Program-made: the position numbers and the translations under genes | DNA from: Nemertoderma westbladi | Taxonomy: Eukaryota > Xenacoelomorpha > Nemertodermatida > Nemertodermatidae | Direction of reading: 5' to 3' | Assembly: GCA_032718475.1 (NCBI GenBank) | Contig: JAUCBJ010000001.1 | Location: forward strand, 62,001-126,000 | Length of the DNA stretch: 64,000 bases | The notes under the pieces: model-generated | What the model was told of the DNA's origin: nothing | Seen by the model: only the letters and a program-made list of their open reading frames with translations | Databases searched by the model: none | In this document: in pieces, positions 24,801 to 35,717 of the stretch | How the letters are laid out: every line of letters begins with the position of its first letter | Position numbering within the stretch: position 1 is the first letter of the stretch

Positions 24801-25749
24801 TTGAATATTCCTTATTCCTTACAGCTGTACAGTACCGGTAGCGGCGGTAGGTGTTACACTTCTTTCATAATTCTTTGATTTATGTCAGTCTGTATATTGC
24901 TAATTGTTGGGTTAAGAAGGACAATGGTTGCACTGCACTCTATAAATCCTCTAGAATATCGTATCATAATGAAGTTGCTAGCACTGGCATTCTTACCTCA
25001 GGCTGCATGCATACGGTAGTATAGAATAGCCCATTGATATTCAAAAGAATAGCCCATCGCCCATCTGAGCGCACAGACATTGTCATGTATTTCGATATGA
25101 GACATGACTCAAGTAACTGGGCATCACCGCACAGTCTGACAGTTTGGAAAAACTAACTTGTGTCCTGCATTTCCTCTTCTGCTCCGCGTTACGCCCCACT
25201 TAGATGGATTATCCACAATGTTGTACTTGAAAGGCGTGAAAAAACCAATGTCAATGTCATGTCAATAGGCACAGAGATGGTTCGGTCGGGCAGCTGATAG
25301 ACGTTATGAATAAAGATGATGACTGGATGACGTTTTGGCTCAACTGGCTCAAGCAGCAGTCTGGCAGTGGGACACGGTCGTGGGACCTTTGCGTAGCATG
25401 AAGTGAGCAAAGCCTTAGCTAGCCCTAGCTGATAGGGGCCCCATTAACATCAGAACATGTTTTCTTTCGTTAATCAGAGTCGTTCAACACAATACTCGTC
25501 TCCTTAATTTGCCTCATTGTGTTCGTTTGTTTTTTTACCAAACTTCGGATTATTTATAATCTTTTGACAGAGTACATACATACCAAGTTTCGTTTAATTT
25601 CATCAAGGAATGACTGAGTTATTAGCGATAAAAAATTTATGACGACGTCGACGACAGACAACTCGTTAGTGGCACCCATATGCTAACTGGCTAAGGCTTC
25701 GCTTACTTGATCGTGCCTCTCCCCCACATTCAATCCGGTTCGACGCAGT
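24801..25749. other. No gene seen
   Basis: AT-rich unique-looking sequence. One TACCGGTA (24833-24840). Short ORFs on the minus strand have no recognisable motif. Confidence 0.5.
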
Positions 25750-27520
25750 TTGTTGCTCGTTTTTGCTCATTGCCTGTCGTTGTGCTTTATTATTTCTCGT
25801 TGTTGGTCATTGTTGCTCATTGTTTCTCATTGTTGCTCATTGTTGCTTATTAGTGCTCATTGTTGCTCGTTAGTTGTACTTTATTATTGCTCGTTGTTGC
25901 TCATTGTGATCGTTGTTGCTCGTTGTTGTACTCTATTATTGCTCGTTGTTGCTCATTGTTCCTTGTTGGTGCTCATTGTTGCTCGTTGTTGTACTCTATT
26001 ATTGCTCGTTGTTGCTCATTATTGCTCATTGTTGCTTCTTGTTGTACTTTATTATTGCACGTTCAATCGTTGTTCCTCATTGTTGCTCGTTGTTGTACTT
26101 TATTATTGCTCATTGTTGCTCAATATTACTCGTTGTTGCTCATTCGCTCGTTGTTGATTACTTTATTATTGCTCATTTTTGCTCGTTGTGGCTCATTGTC
26201 TGATTGTTGCTCAATGTTACTCGTTGTTGCTCAGTGTTTCTCATTGTTGCTCGTTGTTGCTCAATGCTACTCATTGTTATACTTTATTATTGCTCATTGT
26301 TGCTCAATATTACTCGTTGTTGCTCATTGTCGCTCATTGTACTTTATTATTGCTCATTGTTGCTCAATAAAACTCGTTGTTGCTCGTTCAGTCGTTGTTG
26401 CTCATTATTGCTCATTTTTGTACTTTATTATTGCTCATTGTTTCTCAATATTACTCGTTGTTGCTCATTGTCGCTCGTTGTTGTACCGGTACTTTATTAT
26501 TGCTCATTGTTGCTCAATATAACTCGTTGTTGCTCGTTCAGTCGTTGTTGCTCATTATTGCTCGTTGTTGTTCATTATTATTGCTCATTGTTGCTCAATA
26601 TTACTCTTTGTTGCTCATTGTCGCTCGTTGTTGTACTTTATTATTGCTCATTGTTGCTCAATATAACTCGCTGTTGCTCGTTCAGTCGTTGTTGCTCATT
26701 ATTGCTCATTGTTGTTCTTTATTATTGCTCATTGTTGCTCAGTGTTTCTCATTGTTGCTCATTGTTACTCGTTGTTACTCATTGTCATTGTTGCTCATTG
26801 TTCCTCATGTCCTCGTTGTTGTACTTTATTATGGCCCGTTGTTGCTCATTATTACTCATTGTTACTTGTTGTTGCTCGTTGTTGTACTTTATTATTGCTC
26901 GTTCAGTTGTTGTTGCTCATTATTACTCGTTCAGTCGTTGTTGTTCTTTATTGTTGCTCGTTGTTGCTCAATGATACTCGTTGTTATACTTTATTATTGC
27001 TCATTGTTGCTCAATGTTACTCGTTGTTACTCATTGTCATTGGTGCTCATTGTTACTCGTTGTTCCTCATGTCCTCGTTGTTGTACTTTATTATTGCTCA
27101 TTGTTGCTCGTTGTTTCTCAATGGTACTCGTTGTTGCTCGTTGTTACTCGTTGTTGCTCGTTCAGTCGTTATTCCTTATTATTGCTCATTGTTGCTCAAT
27201 GTTACTCGTTGTTGCTCGTTTTTACTCGTTGTTGCTCATTGTTGTTCGTTATTTCTCGCTGTTGCTCGTTGTTGTACTGTATTATTGCTCATTTTTGTCG
27301 TTGTGGCTCATTGTCTGATTGTTGCTCAATGTTACTCGTTGTTGCTCATTGTTATGTTACTCGCTGTTGCTCATTGTTGCTCGTTCAGTCGTTGTTCCTC
27401 ATTATTGCTCATTGTTGCTCAATGTTACTCGTTGTTGATCGTTGTTACTCGTTGTTTTGTTACTCATTGTTCAGTTATTGCTTATTGTTGGCCATTGTTG
27501 CTCGTTGTGCATTTTTGCAC
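25750..27520 (+). repeat. 1.77-kb minisatellite of TTGTTGCTCA/G units
   Basis: The basic unit is about 10 bp (TTGTTGCTCATTGTTGCTCG). A higher-order block of roughly 70-130 bp is marked by TTGTACTTTATTATTGCTC followed by TCAATATTACTCG. The unit has no stop codon in the + frames, so three long overlapping Leu/Val/Cys/Ser ORFs appear; they are artefacts. One copy (26484-26491) carries an extra CCGGTA. Confidence 0.92.
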
Positions 27521-27805
27521 CTATCAAATTAAGCACAGAAGCTCCCTTATCTCTGTATCTTGCAGTCTTGCAATGTCCTGTCCAGGTTAGGCAGTTAGGA
27601 GGTCATAACTGTCATAAGCAGATAAGGGCAGAAGGAGGACGGGGCTGGGAGACGAGGTTATAAGAGACATTCCAGCATTATATAAGGATATTTAATTTAA
27701 TTTATTTTATTTTATTAATTTATTTTTTTTATTTAGGAGGCCTAATTTAATTTATTTAATTAAATTAAATTAAATTAATTTATTTTATTTAATTTATTTA
27801 ATATA

Positions 27806-28966
27806 CCGTAATTCGGGGTGACTTGATACAGCAAGTTATACTTTTTTTCTTTAACGGATTGTGGGTGATTGCGTGATGTTATGATAAAAATTGAAATATT
27901 AGAAGATGTCTAAATAAATTGTCTATCATATAGTAAAATAAATTTTGTCATTGCTTCGCATTTGTGATCACGAGAGCCAAAAATGCATTTTTCAAAAATT
28001 CACTTTTTTTTAATGTCCAAATATAGGTCGAATTTTTGACACTTTGGGTTAATGTTGTTCAAAAATTATTTTTACAGATGCTAATAGATGAGTTTGAATA
28101 TTATGATCCTAAAAAAAATTTACAAATTTTCATATGAATTGGGGGTGGAGTGCCCGTTTTTTGAAAGTGTATCTTAAAATGGGGTGACTTGATACATATA
28201 TACAGTATATTGTAGGCGAAAATGTTCTGATACCTGTGACTTAAACGTTGATTTGGCAAAATTTGTGCTTAAATTCATTGATTTAGTTTGCAGTTTTTTC
28301 TAAAATGCTTTGTCTTATTTACTGGTGTCAGGATGTCACAATGCAATAAAAGTCTTTTTCGTTTTTAAACTTCAATTTAACTTGTTAATGTTAAATTTTC
28401 TAAAGTATTTTATCTTTACTTAAACCTTAAATTTGCAAAATTTGTGCTTAAATTCATTGTTTTAGTTTCCAGTTTTTTCTAAAATGTATTGTCTTACTTA
28501 TTGGTGTCAGGATGTCACTATGCAATGAAGGTCTTTTTCGTTTTTAAAGTGCAATTTAACTTGTTAAATATGAAATATTTTGCCATAAAAAATGGAGTTA
28601 TTTTTAATTTTAGCAATGATTTTATATCCCCGTTAGGTGGGGACTTCGTTCTTTTTTGAAAATTTCCAAGATGTATCAAGTCACCCCCACAGCCTACAAC
28701 ATGATCCAAACTCATTCACAGAGTGGTATTATTGCGGAAAATTTGCTTGTGTATCAAGTCACCCCGTTATGTGGGGTGACTTGATACAGCTGGTTTTTAA
28801 GAAAAAACACCACTAGACTAAGCACCTGGAATAGTGCTTTAGTCTAGTGGTGTAGTACTCATCCCGACTATAAAATTTTCTTTTTATTCCATCTGTGTAG
28901 GATAAAAACTTCAGAAGATATTCACAGTTAAAGTCAAAAACTGTATCAAGTCACCCCGAATTACGG
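27806..28966. mobile_element. Tc1/mariner-type non-autonomous element, TA target site
   Basis: Perfect inverted ends begin CCGTAATTCGGGGTGACTTG and are flanked by TA (27804-27805 and 28967-28968). Internal copies of GGGGTGACTTGATACA occur in both orientations (28178-28195, 28770-28788). No transposase is present. Two adjacent ~150-bp blocks (about 28240-28390 and 28420-28565) are internal direct repeats. Its termini are CC...GG next to TA, relevant to the TACCGGTA octamers. Confidence 0.85.
28807..28853. other. Hairpin with ~19-bp stem
   Basis: ACACCACTAGACTAAGCAC pairs with GTGCTTTAGTCTAGTGGTGT (one bulged base) around CTGGAATA. It lies in the right subterminal part of the mariner-type element. 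Confidence 0.8.
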
Positions 28967-29429
28967 TATGAGAAATGAGAAATATTTAATTTATTTAAGG
29001 ATAAGGAGAATGCAGATTTTGGAATGAAATTGTATACCTAAATAAGAAACCCATGTCAAAAAGTTCTTATTTAAGGACTTTTAGTATTTATGTGTACAAT
29101 CTCGATGTCTTAAATAAGGCAAATTTAAAAAATCCCTCTTATTTAAGAACTGGTCGTTTTTTGATGCAATTTTAAAAGGCTTGTAGAAAAAAAACCGGAC
29201 AGTGAAATGTTTTCTGGTTTTTTGCATTATGTTCAAGAAAGACCCAACTTTTATATTGTGAAATAAAATTATGCGGTATTTTTTCCTGAAACAAGTTCTT
29301 GCATATTATGTCGAAAAAATATCCAAAAAAGGCCCAAAAACCCCTAAATAAGAGCCATTTTCCTTAAATAAGAACCCACTTTTGGAGCTTATTTAAGGGT
29401 ATGTTCCCTACTGTAGTAGGTCAACGTCA

Positions 29430-29925
29430 ACTGACTGTTTTTAAATGTAGATGTGATGAAGATGCGAGCGTAGCGAACACGAAAATTTTAACATTTCAGC
29501 ATTTAAAGTAGGCAAACCGACCGACTGTTTTCAAATACAGATGTCTTTAAATTGTGAGCTGGCGAGCGTAGCAAGCACGAAAATTTTAACATTTCAGCAT
29601 TTAAAGTAGGCAAACCGACTGTTTTCAAATACAGACAGACAGATGTCATTAAATTGTGAGCTGGCGAGCGTAGCGAGCACGAAAATTTTAACATTTCAGC
29701 ATTTAAAGTAGGCAAACCGACTGTTTTCAAATACAGATGTCATTAAATTGTGAGCTGGCGAGCGTAGCGAGCACGGAAATTCTGCTGAATCATGCAGGCT
29801 GTCTTGGTTTGAAGAATCTGACAATTGAAAAACTTTTGAAACAAGTCATGTTTTTAATGCATAATGGTCATGCTCAATCTGTCCGTTTCCATTTGTCAAC
29901 AAAGGACCACAGCCAGACAGCAGTC
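29430..29925 (+). repeat. ~95-bp units with GAGCGTAGCGAGC motif, plus shared 150-bp tail (copy 1)
   Basis: Four units read AAACCGACTGTTTTCAAATA, a CAGATGTCATTAAATTGTGAG segment, CTGGCGAGCGTAGCGAGCAC, then AAAATTTTAACATTTCAGCA. The last unit runs into a tail (29775-29920) that is essentially identical to 32264-32410. The tail gives a 79-aa ORF from 29737 (..LNHAGCLGLKNLTIEKLLKQ..), which recurs in copy 2. I do not recognise it; it may be part of a mobile element. Confidence 0.8.
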
Positions 29926-30678
29926 AGGGAGATCATCAATTTTGGGGTTACCCCAAATTTCGAATTCTGGTACTAGACTGTCGAAAATTGGGGTTTTTTG
30001 TTCAAATTTGAGGTATTTTTAGGCTCATAATATCGGGTGTTGCTGCGACTTAGGGAAACTGTTGGAGCAACTTCTACTTTTAATATGTTAAAATATAATG
30101 TAAAATAAGAACTTTTATCGATGCAATAAAATATTTCACCGATGCAAACATGCTTTTATCTGTTTATTGGGGCCGAAAATTGAAATTTGAGGTTAAACCT
30201 CAAATTTGAGACAAAACCTCAAATTTCGCCAGTCTTTACAACATCACCAGCCTGCCAGCAGTAGGGTGTAGCAGTAGGCTTTGCTGCTTAGTGCTTATAG
30301 AGCTTGGTGAGAATGGGTGACCAGTGTAACCTGTGACATGACATGTATGCAGGGCAGGGTAGGCTTAACCTTACAGTACAGCACAGCAACTTACAGTCAA
30401 TAACTTTAATGATTGTTAACTCCGTTGGGTGCCGTTAGTGATTGGTGATAAAAATGCAGAAGACTAGAGAATTTCGCTATCCTTCCTTACAGCCTTACTG
30501 TTGGTAAGAAGAACAGTAGACCAAATCCTCACTGTTGCGAGATTCAAGCTCACACAGCTGCACAGTCACAGACTCAGGAAGGCCTACTATATCTTGTAGA
30601 TGTTGAATCAATTCCAGAATTTGGTAGTTTACATATTCTGGCATTCATCGGTTCTGTTCATCATTCATATCACACATC
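29926..30678. other. No gene; AAATTTGAGGTTT inverted motifs
   Basis: GGGGTTACCCCAAATTTCGAATT (29943-29965) and paired AAATTTGAGGTTAAACCTCAAATTT (30183-30207) are local palindromes. Nothing coding is supported. Confidence 0.5.
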
Positions 30679-30978
30679 TTAAGAAAAAAAAATGTTTTCT
30701 GGTTGTTGGATGTCCTCTTTAAAACTTTGTATATCAAATGAAGCCATTCCTCTCCTGACAGCCTGAAGACTTATGTAATATTCGCCTGCCCTAGCTCTAT
30801 CTGTCAATTGGAATACTGTACCATCATTCTTCCACAGTTTGGAGCCCATTTCTAGACAAATGTGGCCGCAAAGGTTGACGTGGTTTATACAATATATGTG
30901 GACTTGATTCTTTATTTCTATACGACTGGAGACTCTAAAGTTGGAACCACTACCTACTGCAGTACCGGTATACATCAA
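30679..30978 (-). other. 99-codon ORF, unrecognised
   Basis: The ORF has a normal-looking amino acid mix, including HIYCINHVNLCGHICLEMGS and DRARAGEYYISLQAVRRGMA, unlike the low-complexity ORFs nearby. I do not recognise a family. It could be an exon of an unidentified gene, a transposon fragment or chance. No splice structure could be built around it. Confidence 0.25.
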
Positions 30979-31616
30979 TTAAAGTTTAATTTGATAATGT
31001 GCTTTAAACTTATACAGTTTTATGTCTGTATGTAAAGATCTAAACCTGATCCTCCATTACAACAATGTGCAACATCCTTGCAGACTATTTTAATATCCCA
31101 GCCAGACATCCAATGCAATCATTACCTGGCCATATATATAAAATTATGAAGCAAAGGCCATGCCCCGCCCATCTGCCCATGTCTGCATGTTCCATAATCC
31201 ATACATCACCTCTTCTTCATCAGGGTCATTAACATATGGAACATGCTGGACCTGGGACACAGTAGAAACATCATCATCACTAATCACTATTCTATTAAAC
31301 AGTCTTTAGACTCTGCTTTCTTATCAAGACATCTGAAATGTTTTAGAAATCTAAGTGACTGTTTGTTATACTATACATACATACATCCTTTTAAATTGAC
31401 CTTATGAGGAACCAGAATCATTTATAACTTGGGCAAAAAGTATAACCTTTTTCACTAACCTATTCTCGAGGCTTTATCCATGTTATCTCATCTCTGGAGT
31501 ACACCTTGCAGGCACTAAAGTTGCATTGCAACGTATTGGATGGATTTTGCTCAAATTTAGATCAAAAATTTTGATCAACACATTCAATGAAATTTTAGAA
31601 ATTCCACCAAAAATAT
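30979..31616. other. No gene seen
   Basis: AT-rich sequence with an ACATACATACATCC microsatellite-like stretch near 31373. Nothing further supported. Confidence 0.5.
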
Positions 31617-31888
31617 TTTGGCACTTGTGTCAAATCAAATAGGTGGCCCTCCTAATCTGCTAATCCTGAAATCACCAGCTAATCCTGAAATTTAGTGCAG
31701 GTGATATCAATATTCCTAACTCTTGTTTATTGTTTTTTGGTTACTTTCAACTCACCTCTGTAACCTGCTCCTTTGCTAACCCTCTAACCGGGCACTAGTC
31801 TGCTAGTGAAAGTGACTTTAGTTTAGGTGATTTCAGGATTAGCAGATTAGGTGCTAGGAGGGTCCCCTATTTGACACAAGTGCCAATG
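31617..31888. repeat. MITE-like inverted repeat, ~60-bp arms
   Basis: TTGGCACTTGTGTCAAAT ... CTAATCTGCTAATCCTGAAATCACC on the left faces GGTGATTTCAGGATTAGCAGATTAG ... ATTTGACACAAGTGCCAA on the right. The spacer carries one copy of the 75-bp dispersed repeat (31725-31785). I could not define a target duplication. Confidence 0.7.
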
Positions 31889-31994
31889 TTTTATTTTACT
31901 TTTTTTACCGGGAGAAAAAGTAAAATCAATGCAAAATTATGGCTCTATGGTACATTATTATGTGGCAATATTATTCAATATTATTGCAGGTTGC

Positions 31995-32411
31995 TGTGTT
32001 GCCGACTTTGCAAACCGACCGACTGTTTCCAAATACAGATGTCTTTAAATTGTGAGCTGGCGAGCGTAGCAAGCACGAAAATTTTAACATTTCAGCATTT
32101 AAAGTAGGCAAACCGACTGTTTTCAAATACAGATGTCATTAAATTGTGAGCTGGCGAGCGTAGCGAACACGAAAATTTTAACATTTCAGCATTTAAAGTA
32201 GGCAAACCGACTGTTTTCAAATACAGATGTCATTAAATTGTGAGCTGGCGAGCGTAGCGAGCACGGAAATTCTGCTGAATCATGCAGGCTGTCTTGGTTT
32301 GAAGAATCTGACAATTGAAAAACTTTTGAAACAAGTCATGTTTTTAATGCATAATGGTCATGCTCAATCTGTCCGTTTCCATTTGTCAACAAAGGACCAC
32401 AGCCAGACAGT
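31995..32411 (+). repeat. ~95-bp GAGCGTAGCGAGC units plus 150-bp tail (copy 2)
   Basis: Three units and the tail duplicate copy 1 (29430-29925) in the same orientation about 2.5 kb away. The tail 32264-32410 is essentially identical to 29775-29920. Direct orientation could mean a tandem segmental duplication or paired ends of an element. Confidence 0.8.
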
Positions 32412-32847
32412 GGACAGTGCTAAGAGTAGGCTTAGGCCTACAGTATAAACGCGAGCGAAGCGAGCGGACATTTTTCAATCTTTTTAAACCTATGGAATAA
32501 TTTCAAATAGAGATGTAGAGCTGTAGAGTGGGATGTGTTGCCAGTGCAGCAGTGCACTCGCGCTAAGCTATGTCGTCAGATCGTACCCTAACCCTACATC
32601 CATATTCGCTGAGATCAGCCATGCATTGAGCGGGGGCTGATCTAGCTGTCTAGCAGTCAGAGAGTAGGCCCCTATTACAACACAATCTTGAGTTTTAATG
32701 CAGCCTTTTGTGTTCAAAAAACACAAAAAACGGTCCCAAGCCCGCAAAATTGCAGAGGGAGAACTCAATAAAGTTGCAGATAGACAGATAGAGGCGTACA
32801 TACAGACAGACATACATAGCCTACATAATGTAGCGTACAGTCTATCC

Positions 32848-34104
32848 TAGGGCTCAACAGAAGCTTCGGCTTCGGTTCGGTTCGGGCCGAAGTTGGGCAA
32901 TTTCGGTTCGGTTCGGCTTCTGCAATTGATACTGCAGAAGCCCGGAGCAAACTTTGCTAAATATTCAAAGTATTACATTGACTGATTGAGCTAAGACCAT
33001 ACGTCCTCCCTACTTCATGTAGAACCTTTCAGTAGTTACTCACATATTTGTAGATAATAAAGTCTATGATAAAATATAATATAATAGTGCCTGGTGGTAT
33101 TGTGTTTTGTGGTACTCTGGTATTTCAGTATTTTCGGTGTCTGCACCAGTGTTTGCACCACTGTCTGCACCACTGTCTGCACCACTGTCTGCATCACTGT
33201 CTGCACCAGTATCTGCACCACTGTCTGGACCATTGTCTGCACCACTGCCTGCACCACTGTCTGCACCACTGTCCGCACCAGTGTCTGCACCACTGTCCAC
33301 ACCAGGTGTCTGAACCACTGTCTGTACCACTGTCTGCACCACTGTCTGCACCAGTGTCTGCACCAGTGTCTGCACCGCTGTCTGCACGATGCACCACTGT
33401 TTGCACCACTGTCCGCACCAGGTGTCTGCACCACTGTCTGCTTAACGTTTACACCCTTAATTGTGGACTGAACTTCCATTTAAAAAATGGCATTATTTTT
33501 TTAATCGTTGCCAGTTTACTTGGCTGCTTGGGTAGTTTCAAAATCAGCTTAATTATACAGTAGTTTAGGTTAGGCTAAATATTGCATTTTACTTTGTAGT
33601 AGGCCTACCTATTTTTTAATTAATCATAACTTTGATACATAATACCAAATATACCTACTACCTCATATAAATAGTATTACAAAGACTACCTGTACTTTTA
33701 GTGAGGTTTTCTAAATTTGATGTCACTACTGACTACTGTACGGCTTACTACGGGTGAAAATGTGGTGCATACAGTAAGTGCATGCATACAGTGAGTATAC
33801 ACTAGTTTAGGTTAGTAATGTACAGTCAGACAGTAATGTATATATCTGAATATTGCCATTTCATTTTGTAGTACTTATTTTTTTAATTAATCATAGCTTT
33901 CTCGCTAAGTCCGCAGACCAAATAGGTACCAGTCTGCCACTGGCAGTCAGCCAGTGCCCAGTATAGTGACGTAAATACGAATTTATGACCATAACTTGCT
34001 AACTTTCTGAACTTCGGTTCGGATTCGGTTCGGTTCGGCCCGAAGTTGGCCCTGCTTCGGTTCGGTTCGGTTCGGCACCAGAAAGTGCCTTCTGTTGAAC
34101 CCTA
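32848..34104. mobile_element. Non-autonomous hAT element, 8-bp target duplication
   Basis: Ends TAGGGCTCAACAGAAG and CTTCTGTTGAACCCTA are inverted with one mismatch. The flanks are identical: GTCTATCC at 32840-32847 and 34105-34112. GC-rich subterminal GGTTCGG repeats (32868-32930 and 34015-34075) are likely transposase sites. The interior contains a 12-bp minisatellite (33130-33450) and no transposase. Confidence 0.88.
33130..33450 (+). repeat. 12-bp minisatellite (CTGCACCACTGT), ~26 copies
   Basis: Tandem 12-mers with few variants (CCAGTGT, CCGC). Because 12 is a multiple of three, ORFs stay open in several frames on both strands (repeats such as TVCT, SAPL, QTVV); none is a gene. It lies inside the hAT element. 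Confidence 0.92.
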
Positions 34105-34194
34105 GTCTATCCTTCAGTATATGGGCTACTTTAAGACTAAGACAGTATGACCTAAATTTTGAGTCTCAGTTATAGGAGTTTTATCTACCCACTG

Positions 34195-34360
34195 CATAGT
34201 TGTAAAAGCTTTTGCGGATATAACAAGTCATTTTTGTCCGCAATATACTGTGTAGGTGTTTTAGCGGACATAACAAGACATTTCTCCGCAATGTATATAC
34301 CGTGAAGGTGTTTTAGCGGATATAACAAGCCATTTTCTCCGCAATGCGCTTAATACTCTA
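34195..34360 (+). repeat. ~57-bp tandem repeat, three copies
   Basis: Units share TTTTAGCGGAYATAACAAG, CATTT, then CTCCGCAATG and a GTGTAGGTG/GTGAAGGTG link. The unit boundaries include the inverted pair GCGGA / TCCGC. Confidence 0.8.
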
Positions 34361-35385
34361 AAGACTGTAACTCAGATGACGAAATCTGTCAGCTGGTTTA
34401 CTGTACACGTGGAGCCTCTCTTTGTTCAGCTCGCTCAGCTCAGCCAATCAGAGCGATTTTCATTTTATCTTGTACAGAGGCCTACGGGAAATCGCGCAAT
34501 GCATTACGGTCTTTGTTTACCTTTCTGAGTGAGAACAACTGCTTGGAAATTCTTCTGTACTTCTGTGTTGGAAGTTTCAGACTTTGACCTAAACATCAGA
34601 AACATCAGATGGCTTTGATTACAAGAATGTAAAACTATTAACTGAATCATTGCTGAATCATACTTCATATCTGAATCACTGAAACATCGCGGCACTACGC
34701 AACGCGATTCAACTACCGCATCACACCGCAATTCATGCATTGCTGCACATGGAACACTGCATAAGTAACACATACTGACTGTTCACCGCATTATTTGATT
34801 CTGTTATTAATTGGTGTTATGTTGGTATATATTGCTGATATATTTGGAGAATACCGATGAATAATCATAAAACCCCAATCTTCTTGATTACTAAAGGTTA
34901 GAGGAACAGGTTTACCGGTAGCAACTGCGACTTACATTATAGTGGTTTGTTTTTGTGTGAATTGAATGCTATTTCATAATCCCTACATGTGTCAGTTGCG
35001 ATCCTCCTTATATATGATCAAATTCAGTGACGGTCGGCAGATCAGTGCGCAGTAGTGTGAACTAGTGTGAAGTCGTGTGAAGTAGTGTGAAGGTTAATAA
35101 AGCATCTCCTAAAGAATGCGCTTTTTACGAAACTCAGTAGCCATCCAGTTGTGATTAGTATAAGTCATAACTCTGTTTTATACTTAAAGCGCCACGTCCT
35201 AAAGGAACTGTTAATATTTCCCCGAAAGTAAATATATTGTCAGAGATTATATATTAACGATCAATCGAATAATACAGTAGGTCTACACTGCAATCACTAT
35301 CAAAGCATCCGAATCCAGTCTCCCTTAACTGTGGGTGAATGGTCGCGCACAGGCTGGCTTCGGCTGATGTAACTTCAGTACATTA
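34361..35385. other. No gene seen; flank of the Ty3/gypsy element
   Basis: Short AGTGTGAAGT repeats occur at 35050-35095. The final five bases (CATTA, 35381-35385) are the left target duplication of the retrotransposon. Confidence 0.5.
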
Positions 35386-35689
35386 TGTAATGTTCTATAT
35401 TTATGTAGACAAGAATTAACCAAATAATTAAAGAATATAATATTACTTAAATTCAGATTAGGCCTATATATTAACAGTAGTTTTAAATGATAATAAATTA
35501 AATTAGACAGAAATAATACAAATTGATTGCATAAGTTATCTAAGTATATCAACCAGTCACCATATAGGTTAAATTAACGGCTGACTGACTAAAGGTCATT
35601 CAAACATAACAAGAGTAATGAGTTTGTAATGACATTAACAGATTGCCAATTAGATGATTGATTGAGATGGTTTAATGTTTTGTTCTACA
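35386..35689 (-). repeat. 3' LTR (304 bp)
   Basis: Matches the 5' LTR except for an extra GGCCTA at 35461-35466, creating TAGGCCTA, and one T/C difference near its outer sense-strand start (35684). Confidence 0.95.
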
Positions 35690-35694
35690 TGACA

Positions 35695-35705
35695 CCCTTC
35701 CTTTT
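35695..35705 (-). promoter_or_regulatory. Polypurine tract for plus-strand priming
   Basis: On the minus strand AAAAGGAAGGG lies 5 nt from the 3' LTR, the normal place and composition for a polypurine tract. Confidence 0.75.
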
Positions 35706-35717
35706 AAAGCGGAGCAT

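Larger units (their letters stand above)
16043..29410. repeat. Nested foldback complex, shared TAGGGAACAT termini
   Basis: The first ~70 bp (16043-16116, TAGGGAACAT ... CCCTTAAATAAGCTCC) and the last ~70 bp (29343-29410) are inverted copies. Inside, 16108-16200 is inverted relative to 24340-24450 (shared ATCTATGCCAAAATTGGCA), and 24449-24800 is inverted relative to 29010-29350 over about 340 bp. The interval contains many other elements, so it is a stack of insertions rather than one transposon; no polymerase, integrase or capsid-type ORF supports a Polinton. No clean target duplication was found. Confidence 0.6.

Noticed and set aside
25750-27590. Long Leu/Val/Cys-rich ORFs up to 313 aa
   Set aside because: They come from a 10-bp minisatellite with no stop codon in three frames; there is no sign of a real protein.
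16043-29410. A single giant Polinton/Maverick
   Set aside because: Long inverted ends are suggestive, but no polymerase B, integrase, protease or capsid-type ORF is present and the inner layers are separate elements.
33036-33563. Overlapping repetitive ORFs on both strands
   Set aside because: Produced by the 12-bp minisatellite inside a hAT element.
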